DNA from: an uncultured Pseudomonadota bacterium
GTDB taxonomy: Bacteria > SAR324 > NAC60-12
Assembly: GCA_913056375.1 (NCBI GenBank)
Contig: CAJXNF010000253.1
Span: 1-5,013 of the forward strand
DNA: 5,013 nucleotides
Direction of reading: 5' to 3'
In this document: positions 1-5,013 of the stretch, piece after piece
How positions within the stretch are numbered: the first letter of the stretch is position 1
Layout: each line of letters opens with the position of its first letter
Notes under the pieces: generated by a model
What the model saw: only the letters and a program-made list of their open reading frames with translations
Told to the model about the DNA's origin: nothing
Databases searched by the model: none
Translations under genes and position numbers: made by a program

Positions 1-790
1 CCACATTCTCAGCAGTGTAGTCGTTGATGCTGCTCAATTTAAAACGCCCTTTGTTGACCGCATCCTGAACCGACTGGATCAAAGATTCTGTGGTAACTCC
101 GTAAGGTAATTCCTTGATAACCAATGTCTTTTCATCAACCTGTTCAATGAGAGCCCTCGATCGTACTTTCCCATTTCCCTCGCGATATTGACTTATATCT
201 AAAAGACCACCAGTCAGGAAATCAGGAAACAACTCAAAAGGTCTACCCTCCAAAAAAGCAACCTGGGCTTCTAAAACTTCATTAAAATTATGGGGCAGTA
301 TCCTTGTTGACATGCCAACAGCAATACCTTCTGCACCCAATAAAAGAGTGGCTGGGATCTTACATGGAAGCGCCAAAGGTTCTCTGTTTCTGCCGTCATA
401 GCTTTCTTCAGTCTCCGTCAAATCTGGATTGAAGAGGACTTCCTTGGCGAGAGGAGTTAGTCTTGCCTCGATGTAGCGAGCAGCAGAAGGAGGGTCACCT
501 GTGAAGATGTTTCCGAAGTTTCCTTGTTTCTCAATGAAATATTCCTTGTTGGCCAGGACGACGAGTGCTTGACCAATCGAGGCATCACCATGAGGGTGAA
601 GCTTCATTGTTTCACCTACAACGTTCGCAACCTTGTTGAATTTACCATCGTCCATCCGGTACATCGTGTGCAGAATACGACGTTGAACAGGCTTTAGTCC
701 ATCTTCTACATCAGGGATTGCTCGCTCCTTGATCACATAGGAGGCGTACTCCAGGAAATTCTTATCAAGCAACGGTTTCAGATCACTCAT
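1..790 (-). CDS. parC: DNA topoisomerase IV / gyrase subunit A, N-terminal part (cut by window edge)
   Basis: This is the breakage-reunion subunit of a type IIA topoisomerase, which cuts both DNA strands through a tyrosine and passes a second duplex to decatenate or supercoil DNA. The first 263 codons are present and the rest lies beyond base 1. Visible landmarks are the N-terminal YASYVIKERAIPD (15-27), DGLKPVQRRIL (30-40), HPHGDASIG (65-73), QGNFGN (89-94), the catalytic Arg-Tyr pair R105-Y106 in AARYIEARL, GAEGIAVGMST (152-162) and GNGKVRSRA (205-213). The ATG at 790 gives the usual family N-terminus; the only ribosome-site candidate is a weak GGGA about 10 bases upstream. The HPHGDASIG form and the short spacing from that motif to the catalytic Tyr match the ParC-like subgroup of Bacteroidetes and Chlamydiae. 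The C-terminal domain that would separate ParC from GyrA is not visible, so the symbol is tentative while the family is certain. Positions 70 and 74 carry Ala and Gln where E. coli GyrA has Ser83 and Asp87. Confidence 0.95.
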   Translation of the reverse strand, partial: MSDLKPLLDKNFLEYASYVIKERAIPDVEDGLKPVQRRILHTMYRMDDGKFNKVANVVGETMKLHPHGDASIGQALVVLANKEYFIEKQGNFGNIFTGDPPSAARYIEARLTPLAKEVLFNPDLTETEESYDGRNREPLALPCKIPATLLLGAEGIAVGMSTRILPHNFNEVLEAQVAFLEGRPFELFPDFLTGGLLDISQYREGNGKVRSRALIEQVDEKTLVIKELPYGVTTESLIQSVQDAVNKGRFKLSSINDYTAENV

Positions 791-902
791 ATGATTATTT
801 TCCCGTGCTGCTGAAAAGATAGATGATCAAGGCTGTGGCTTCTACTGATGAACAATTGGGCTTGACGAAAGTCATTGAAGTATTAAGCCTAAGGGGAGAA
901 AA
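791..902. other. Short spacer between two minus-strand genes
   Basis: These 112 bp separate the stop of the TlpA-like gene from the start of the topoisomerase gene, both on the minus strand. On that strand I see a broken inverted repeat (GGCTT ... TGAC-TTTC-GTCA-AGCC), but the arms are interrupted by about 10 unpaired bases and no T-run follows, so it is not a credible terminator. No good -35/-10 pair is visible. Read-through from the TlpA-like gene into the topoisomerase gene is therefore possible but unproven. Confidence 0.5.
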
Positions 903-1484
903 CTATGGATTAGGTTGTTCGGAAGCGAGATTTTCAAAAAATTCTAGGAGTTTTGGCCTTGTCCATTCTCTAGGGCCAAGAGCGCGTCCCACAACAATTC
1001 CTGAAGTGTTGACCAAATAAGTAATAGGAATATTGCGAACTCCATAGAGTTGGGTCACCGTCATTTCAGGATCGGGAAGAATTTGGAATTCAAACTGATG
1101 TTTTTTTTGAAACTTTTCGATCCGTTCGGCTTCTTCACCCATTCCAACTGCAAGCACTAGAATCTTTGAGCCCAGTTCCTTTTGGAGCTCTTGCATATCA
1201 GGCATTTCCTTGAGACAGGGAGAACACCATGTGGCCCAAAAATTCAGAAAAACCACTTTGCCTTTTTGGTCGCTCAACCGAAAAGGCTGCCCATTTAAAA
1301 GAATTCCTTCAAAGTCTGCAGCTGCCAATTCGACTTTGGGGGCGTCTATTCTCTCTGATTCAAGCATTGCTTGGACCTCTTCAGAGAGGGGGCTTCGAGC
1401 TGCCCAGGCCAGAGAAATATTTAGTAACAGAATGATGGTCAGCTGCAGAAAAAATGAATATCTATTCAGGAGCAAATAACGCAT
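903..1484 (-). CDS. TlpA/ResA-like secreted thiol-disulfide protein
   Basis: This 193-residue protein has a thioredoxin fold and is expected to act in the periplasm as a thiol-disulfide reductase, for example in cytochrome c maturation or repair of oxidised envelope proteins. Residues 1-28 form a signal peptide: a short basic start (R2, R8), a hydrophobic core at 11-25, and an AWA cleavage motif at 26-28. The mature part has the AhpC-TSA/Redoxin layout: DFEGILLNGQPFRLSDQKGK leading to the strand KVVFLNFWATWC, the active site WCSPC at 86-90 (Cys87 and Cys90), the typical LKEMPDM after it, and the cis-proline loop NIPITYLV with Pro153. The length fits single-domain TlpA proteins. No ribosome-binding sequence precedes the ATG (the bases before it read ATTGCCCCC), and an in-frame TGA lies 18 bases upstream, so translation cannot start much earlier. 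The next in-frame Met is residue 40, beyond the signal peptide. The ATG overlaps the start codon of the divergent MOSC gene. The physiological partner cannot be told from the neighbours. Confidence 0.9.
   Translation of the reverse strand: MRYLLLNRYSFFLQLTIILLLNISLAWAARSPLSEEVQAMLESERIDAPKVELAAADFEGILLNGQPFRLSDQKGKVVFLNFWATWCSPCLKEMPDMQELQKELGSKILVLAVGMGEEAERIEKFQKKHQFEFQILPDPEMTVTQLYGVRNIPITYLVNTSGIVVGRALGPREWTRPKLLEFFENLASEQPNP
1468..1472 (+). promoter_or_regulatory. Shine-Dalgarno site of the MOSC-domain gene
   Basis: AGGAG lies 10 bases before the ATG at 1483 and supports that start. It falls inside the first codons of the TlpA-like gene on the opposite strand, so the 5' leader of this mRNA must be antisense to the signal-peptide region of its neighbour. 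Confidence 0.65.
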
Positions 1485-1485
1485 G
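1482..1485. other. CATG shared by two head-to-head start codons
   Basis: The palindromic CATG supplies the minus-strand ATG of the TlpA-like gene (1484-1482) and the plus-strand ATG of the MOSC gene (1483-1485). The two coding regions overlap by 2 bp with no intergenic space, so any promoter for one gene must sit inside the coding sequence of the other. The plus-strand start is backed by a ribosome site. The minus-strand start is backed by its signal peptide and by an upstream in-frame stop. Confidence 0.75.
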
Positions 1486-2319
1486 GGGGCAATAAGGGTT
1501 CAGGAGTTGTTCATCTATCCCATCAAGTCGACCCAGGGGATTCGAGTTCAGGAAATGGAATTGACAGAACTCGGACCGGCTTACGACAGAAGGTGGATGC
1601 TCGTCGGTGAGAAAAATGAGTTTCTCACACAAAGAAAATTTCCGCAACTCAGCCAGCTTTTTGTAGAGTTTGATGAAGAGGGTCTTCAACTCTTCACTCC
1701 CTCCATGCGCCGCATAAAAGTGAGGGTTCCGACTACAAAAGAACGAATCGCGGTGAAAATCTGGCAAGACGTCTGTCAAGCTGTTCCAGCAGATGCAGAA
1801 ATAAATCAGTGGATTTCTGAGCTTTTGCGGATTCCTGTCACCTTGGTCTACATGCCTGAATCAAGTCACCGGGAGGTTCGCGAAAGTTCACACTCAGGGC
1901 TCTCCTTTGCCGATACCCACCCATTTCATTTAATTACATCGCCATCTCTGATCGATCTCAACAAGCGAATTCTCAATGAGAACCTGCTCAGCTTGTGTTT
2001 TAGGCCAAACATTGTCGTTGAGGGTGACTTTCCACCCTATGATGAGGATCAGTGGGATTTGATCAAAATTGGTGATGCGGAGTTTCGCTGTAGGGAATGG
2101 TGCTCACGTTGCCAGATTCCAACCATTCATCCCTTCATTGGAGTTCGACAAGGCTCAGAACCTCTGCATACTCTGGAGACTTATCGACTTTGGAAACAAG
2201 AGATCTGGTTTGGTCAAAATATGATTTTGGAGTCTGGATCCAAAATCAAGGTGGGTGACCCCGTCAGCATCATGACTCGTGCTGGAAATAGCCTTGCCGA
2301 GTTGCAAGCTCAGGGATAA
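1483..2319 (+). CDS. MOSC-domain protein (YcbX/mARC-like molybdenum-cofactor enzyme)
   Basis: This 278-residue protein has the two-part layout of YcbX and the mitochondrial amidoxime reducing component. The N-terminal beta-barrel domain (about 1-125) holds YPIKS at 12-16, YDRRWML at 34-40 and FLTQRKFPQL at 47-56. The C-terminal MOSC domain (about 130-265) holds LSFAD (140-144), FRPN (173-176), WCSRC (206-210), EPLHTLETYR (226-235), FGQN (243-246) and KVGD (256-259). In these families a conserved cysteine in the CSRC motif is the molybdenum ligand, and the enzymes reduce N-hydroxylated compounds in the cytoplasm. The exact substrate here is unknown. E. coli YcbX carries a C-terminal [2Fe-2S] domain; this protein stops after the MOSC domain, so it would need a separate electron donor, as mARC does. 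The AGGAG at 1468-1472 supports the ATG at 1483. An additional cysteine, C203, precedes the usual pair C207 and C210. No signal peptide is seen. The 3' end overlaps the convergent lipoprotein gene by 10 bp. Confidence 0.9.
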   Translation: MGAIRVQELFIYPIKSTQGIRVQEMELTELGPAYDRRWMLVGEKNEFLTQRKFPQLSQLFVEFDEEGLQLFTPSMRRIKVRVPTTKERIAVKIWQDVCQAVPADAEINQWISELLRIPVTLVYMPESSHREVRESSHSGLSFADTHPFHLITSPSLIDLNKRILNENLLSLCFRPNIVVEGDFPPYDEDQWDLIKIGDAEFRCREWCSRCQIPTIHPFIGVRQGSEPLHTLETYRLWKQEIWFGQNMILESGSKIKVGDPVSIMTRAGNSLAELQAQG

Positions 2320-4436
2320 TTCACTTCTGCTAGATTCTTAGTGAAATCACCTACCTGATAGGTTTTAGCAGCAGTGTTTGAAATAGTGTATAAATAATCA
2401 ATTAAGTTGTCTGACATTAATAAGCTGCGTCTTGGTTGGCTTTTCAAATTCCAAAATTTGCAAGGTGAACTTTCCTCATTCAGACTTGGTTCACAATCTG
2501 AGCTTAATTTCCCTTCATGTTCAATCCAACCACGTTCGGTCAAAGAAGTTAGCTCAGGTCCTACTTCAATCACGCTGAAACCACTGAATTGTGACTCCCA
2601 ATTCTTTCCATAGCCCTGAATTGGTGTCACTAAAAGTCTACTCCTTGGATCATAGGTAAAGGCATGGTGGTCCCAACCTGCTTCACTGTAAGCCCGTCCT
2701 CCTTTAAGCTTTGATGGAATCAGGGTGTCGACCTGTTCTGGATTTTTCAGATCGGATACATCGAAAAGCTGTGCCTGCCACTCTCCACTCAAACCATCAT
2801 CATCGCCAGCAGGCCCAACAGTCAGCAAGTGGGTTTCACCAAGTGGATGCATGTAGTTGCTGAAACCAGGAATTTTTAGTTCGCCTTCCAGAGTGGGTTC
2901 ATTGGGTGCGCTGAGGTCAAAAGCGAATAGCGGATCCACTTGCCTAAAAGTGACGACATAACCCCGATCGCCCACGAAACGCGCACTTTGAACTCTTTCT
3001 CCAGGAGCTAGATTGAGAACAGAGCCCACTTGCTCCAGTTCAGAGTTTTCTCCATTCGCAAGTTTCAATACGAAGAGGTGATTAAGTGGCTGGCTGGGTT
3101 CAATAACTTGCCTGATATCATCAACAAGAATCATTGGGGAATTTGGCCGTTCGGTCGTTGCAATTCGGAGATAGCCTTCATACTCACTCAGGCTAAAAGA
3201 GTTTAGAATTTGCCCATCGACCAACCCGCTCCCCTCATAGACCGGATGTCCAGATTGCCAGTCTAATTGCCAGATTGCCGTCTGGTCGGATTGCTCTGCA
3301 TTCCACCACCACCCAGAACTTCCTTGGATCAAATAAAGATGTTTTGAACTACCGTAGAGTTGCCAGGCGTTGTTTAGGACGGCACTCGTTTGATAATTTG
3401 AACCGTCACTCTCAAAACTGACGAGAAGAGTCATTCCCAGAGAATTTAGAGTGAGATCTGGTTCAGAAATCTCATCACAACCTAACCATGGCATTTCCTG
3501 AGAATTGCTTTCTGATATCAGCAGAGCATTAGGAAGGATTTCTTCCATATCTTGCTTGCTTACAGCCTGCGCAACCAACGCTTCGATTTCTATTTCCATT
3601 TCGGATAAATCTTGATCAGGTTTGTTCGCAAACTTGGCTTCGTAATATTCACTGAGCTTCTTTTGCAACAAAAGATCGTTTTGAATGGAATTTGGAAGCT
3701 GAAGAGGTACTTGAATCGCTAACTGGATTCGATTATTCAGTGGTCGTCTACCGTCGAGCAGTAAACCTTGCAGGAGCCAACGGTTGATGATCTTAGGTTT
3801 CGTCCTGTCAGATATATCTACAAAAATCACTTCAGTATTGTCGGGACCACCGATCGGCAGAGAAAGTGTTGCTCGTCTCTGATCAGGGGTGGGCAGGTTT
3901 CTTGCTGCTGTATACCCGTAAGATGTTGCTAGAATGACTACTTTTTGATGTGACTCATCAAGGAACATCTTTTCAGCCGGCACACCAATAGATAACGAGG
4001 CCAAAAGACTCATTTCGGTTGGTGGAAAGGCACGGAGAATGTGGAGTTTCTCTTCTTGCAGGACCAGCATTGTTCCATCGTTCATTGTTTTGACCAGATC
4101 TGGTTCATCCACTGTAGTTTCCTGCAAGTTGGTACCAGTAATACTTGTCGGAACAGAGCTGTCATCTGTGCTGACTGAGACATCAGAACTCTCTGCCATC
4201 TCCATCATCATTGGCATCGCTCGCAGAAGTCCTTGGTCGAGTAGTTGACGTGTGATGGAGTTTGTGAAAGAGCGTCTGTAGTCTTCGCAATCAGCTAGTT
4301 GACGCAACGAGGTTCTCTCTTGGGGAACTTTACTCGGACTTAAGGCAGAGCCAAGAGTTGAATCCTGACTGGCGTTGCTGCAACTCAGCAGCAAACAACA
4401 AGTCATCAGAGTGAGTGTGAGAAAAGAGATTTTCAT
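2310..4436 (-). CDS. Secreted beta-propeller lipoprotein (COG4880-like family)
   Basis: This 708-residue protein is recognised as a member of the bacterial and archaeal family of secreted proteins with a C-terminal beta-propeller distantly related to WD-40 repeats. Their function is not established. Residues 1-19 form a lipoprotein signal ending in the lipobox LLSC, with the lipidated Cys at 19; Ser at the next position fits outer-membrane retention if the enterobacterial sorting rule holds. A low-complexity acidic/Ser/Thr linker (about 82-100) precedes the family hallmark TNLQETTVDEPDLVKT at 102-117. Repeated propeller-like strands follow: VVILATSY (166-173), TEVIFVDISD (201-210), LYLIQGSSGWWW (367-378), YLRIATTE (422-429), GDRGYVVTFRQVDPLFAFDL (489-508), AQLFDVSD (555-562) and DHHAFTYDP (589-597). 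Residues about 225-310 form a charged, probably helical insertion between strands. C648 and C659 lie in a C-terminal loop and could form a disulfide. There is no clear ribosome-binding site before the ATG at 4436. A role as envelope scaffold or binding protein is only inference. Confidence 0.85.
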   Translation of the reverse strand: MKISFLTLTLMTCCLLLSCSNASQDSTLGSALSPSKVPQERTSLRQLADCEDYRRSFTNSITRQLLDQGLLRAMPMMMEMAESSDVSVSTDDSSVPTSITGTNLQETTVDEPDLVKTMNDGTMLVLQEEKLHILRAFPPTEMSLLASLSIGVPAEKMFLDESHQKVVILATSYGYTAARNLPTPDQRRATLSLPIGGPDNTEVIFVDISDRTKPKIINRWLLQGLLLDGRRPLNNRIQLAIQVPLQLPNSIQNDLLLQKKLSEYYEAKFANKPDQDLSEMEIEIEALVAQAVSKQDMEEILPNALLISESNSQEMPWLGCDEISEPDLTLNSLGMTLLVSFESDGSNYQTSAVLNNAWQLYGSSKHLYLIQGSSGWWWNAEQSDQTAIWQLDWQSGHPVYEGSGLVDGQILNSFSLSEYEGYLRIATTERPNSPMILVDDIRQVIEPSQPLNHLFVLKLANGENSELEQVGSVLNLAPGERVQSARFVGDRGYVVTFRQVDPLFAFDLSAPNEPTLEGELKIPGFSNYMHPLGETHLLTVGPAGDDDGLSGEWQAQLFDVSDLKNPEQVDTLIPSKLKGGRAYSEAGWDHHAFTYDPRSRLLVTPIQGYGKNWESQFSGFSVIEVGPELTSLTERGWIEHEGKLSSDCEPSLNEESSPCKFWNLKSQPRRSLLMSDNLIDYLYTISNTAAKTYQVGDFTKNLAEVNYP

Positions 4437-4530
4437 ATAAAAACTACTGATTCTGGTGAATAAGAATTTGTCTCAGAATCCCACAATTTTGGTGACTTTC
4501 CAAGGTCGTGATTTGATACATATGTAAACT

Positions 4531-4545
4531 AATGTCCTTGACATT
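4531..4545 (+). promoter_or_regulatory. Inverted repeat over a TTGACA hexamer, possible operator/-35 element
   Basis: AATGTC and GACATT are exact reverse complements separated by CTT. The right half contains a consensus -35 hexamer, TTGACA, at 4538-4543 on the plus strand, pointing toward the small ORF at 4623. A repressor bound to the dyad would mask such a -35 element. Against this, the bases 16-18 nt downstream (around 4560-4566, TAGTTCA) make a poor -10, so an active promoter is doubtful. Confidence 0.25.
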
Positions 4546-4612
4546 TTTCCAAATTATTGTAGTTCACCACCTGTCCACAAACTAACTAATCACACTATTA
4601 ATTCTCTTCAAT

Positions 4613-4616
4613 GGAG
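4613..4616 (+). promoter_or_regulatory. Ribosome-binding site that selects the start at 4623
   Basis: GGAG sits six bases before the ATG at 4623 and overlaps an in-frame ATG at 4611. The spacing favours 4623, which also gives a canonical signal-peptide start (MKK) instead of a four-residue extension. Confidence 0.45.
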
Positions 4617-4622
4617 TTTCTC

Positions 4623-4817
4623 ATGAAGAAGATTTTGGGATTATTAATCGGAAGCAGTCTTGTCGGGGCATCGCTTCTTCCAGTATCAGCTTTTGTCCAT
4701 GTCGGCTTTTATCAGTATTGGTCTGCTTTAGTACCGGTTTGCTTCAGCATCCACTTGCTTCAGCATCCGCTTGCTTCAGTATCAGCTTGCTTCAGGCTTC
4801 CTGATCTAAGGGCGTGA
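4623..4817 (+). CDS. Possible small exported protein containing a 16-bp repeat
   Basis: I do not recognise this 64-residue ORF. Its start is convincing: a GGAG site six bases upstream, then MKK, a hydrophobic stretch (residues 4-19) and a VSA cleavage motif at 21-23, all typical of a Sec signal peptide. The remaining 41 residues resemble no known domain. They are encoded largely by a 16-bp tandem repeat that starts at about residue 18, before the predicted cleavage site, and runs almost to the stop. Because 16 is not a multiple of 3, each copy is read in a new frame and the peptide pattern returns only every 16 residues (compare CFSIHLL from 40 with SACFRLP from 54). The mature segment has two Cys (40 and 56) and many Ser, Leu and His. 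It could be a genuine small secreted protein, or a signal peptide whose original C-terminal part was replaced by repeat expansion or lost by frameshift. Confidence 0.4.
   Translation: MKKILGLLIGSSLVGASLLPVSAFVHVGFYQYWSALVPVCFSIHLLQHPLASVSACFRLPDLRA
4675..4802 (+). repeat. 16-bp tandem repeat, about eight units, three well conserved
   Basis: The best units are 4739-4754 (TTGCTTCAGCATCCAC), 4755-4770 (one base different) and 4771-4786 (TTGCTTCAGTATCAGC). A fourth, 4787-4802, keeps the first nine bases. Upstream, the same 16-bp phase continues in degraded form at 4675-4690 (13 of 16 matches to the unit at 4771), 4691-4706, 4707-4722 and 4723-4738 (about 9 to 11 of 16). The common core is GCTTCAGyATC. 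The strength of the degraded units is judged by hand alignment. Confidence 0.75.
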
Positions 4818-5013
4818 GCTCGATGGTGTCGGGGTTGTGACTAGCTTCACATATTAGCTTTCTCCCGAACTGGACTCTTGTTTGTTATTCTCGCTCCACT
4901 CATTGATCTCCTTCCAGTAAGTCTTTCTAAGTTAGTCTCTAAGTTTGGTATTCCGGGACCGTACCCTATTCTCGCGAGGTTTCAATTTTCGTCCGAACTC
5001 TCTATGTTAAAAT
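4818..5013. other. Right-end segment with no supported gene
   Basis: These 196 bp follow the small ORF. The plus strand is pyrimidine-rich after 4855. I see a short direct repeat, TCTAAGTT at 4926-4933 and 4938-4945. On the minus strand one frame is open on both sides of a single TAA at 4932-4934, ending at a stop at 4854-4856, but without an upstream gene this is not enough for a call. No tRNA-like or terminator-like fold stands out. Confidence 0.4.

Larger units (their letters stand above)
4437..4622. other. AT-rich divergent intergenic region
   Basis: These 186 bp lie between the start of the minus-strand lipoprotein gene and the start of the plus-strand small ORF, so they should contain any promoters for both. 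I see a perfect 10-bp palindrome TACATATGTA at 4517-4526 and, four bases on, a 6-bp inverted repeat at 4531-4545. No well-spaced -35/-10 pair is convincing on either strand. A TATTAA hexamer at 4596-4601 has no matching -35. Confidence 0.4.

Noticed and set aside
851..890. Possible terminator hairpin after the TlpA-like gene
   Set aside because: The arms GGCTT/AAGCC are split by about 10 unpaired bases and no T-run follows on the minus strand.
823..1020. Plus-strand 65-codon ORF overlapping the 3' end of the TlpA-like gene
   Set aside because: It is antisense to a well-supported gene for most of its length, has no recognisable domain and no strong ribosome site.
1436..1464. Possible promoter for the MOSC gene (TGGTCA, 17 bp, TATCTA)
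   Set aside because: The -10 matches the consensus at only three positions, and a start about 7 bases downstream would cut off the AGGAG ribosome site.
1210..1479. Plus-strand ORFs antisense to the TlpA-like gene (also 1229-1435)
   Set aside because: They mirror the thioredoxin-fold coding sequence and their translations look like no protein family.
1462..1779. Minus-strand 105-codon ORF antisense to the MOSC gene
   Set aside because: It lies opposite conserved YcbX-like coding sequence and overlaps the TlpA-like signal peptide in another frame; nothing supports it.
2407..2613. Plus-strand ORFs inside the propeller gene (also 4039-4248)
   Set aside because: Both are fully antisense to conserved coding sequence and have no protein features of their own.
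4847..4903. Minus-strand 18-codon ORF with AAGGAG four bases before its ATG
   Set aside because: The ribosome-site match is good, but the ORF is very short, has no recognisable features and lies in purine-rich sequence where such matches arise by chance.
4854..5009. Minus-strand frame, open apart from one TAA at 4932-4934, giving hydrophilic peptide text such as YWKEINEWSENNKQ
   Set aside because: It looks faintly like the tail of a broken gene entering from the right, but another in-frame stop occurs at 5007-5009 and no domain is recognisable. Sequence beyond the window would settle it.

Overview
The window looks like a gene-dense stretch of a Gram-negative bacterial chromosome, with GC content in the mid-40s by eye. 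Gram-negative is inferred from a lipobox-bearing lipoprotein and a periplasmic TlpA-type thioredoxin-fold protein. The species cannot be named. The type IIA topoisomerase fragment belongs to the 'HPHGDASIG' subgroup best known from Bacteroidetes, Chlamydiae and related lineages, rather than to the E. coli GyrA/ParC type. I see no phage, insertion sequence, CRISPR array, rRNA or tRNA.

Layout: (1) 1-790, minus strand, N-terminal 263 codons of a DNA gyrase/topoisomerase IV A subunit; the rest lies beyond the left edge. (2) 903-1484, minus strand, a secreted TlpA/ResA-like thiol-disulfide protein with a WCSPC active site, upstream of the topoisomerase gene and in the same orientation. (3) 1483-2319, plus strand, a YcbX/mARC-like MOSC-domain molybdenum-cofactor protein. 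Its start codon overlaps that of gene 2 head to head in a shared CATG. (4) 2310-4436, minus strand, a 708-residue lipoprotein of the secreted beta-propeller family (COG4880-like), convergent with gene 3 and overlapping it by 10 bp. (5) 4437-5013, a less ordered end region. It holds a divergent intergenic segment with a dyad over a TTGACA hexamer, a possible 64-codon exported small protein at 4623-4817, a 16-bp tandem repeat array inside that small ORF, and about 200 bp with no supported gene.

The genes do not form an obvious pathway. The TlpA-like protein and the lipoprotein would both work in the cell envelope, the MOSC protein in the cytoplasm and the topoisomerase on DNA. The packing is the striking feature: genes 2 and 3 share start-codon bases, genes 3 and 4 overlap at their 3' ends, and no clear intrinsic terminator or intergenic promoter separates them. 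I found no convincing new multi-gene system. The best second-look items are the CATG shared start, the 16-bp frame-rotating repeat, the altered quinolone-binding positions in the topoisomerase, and the uncharacterised propeller lipoprotein.
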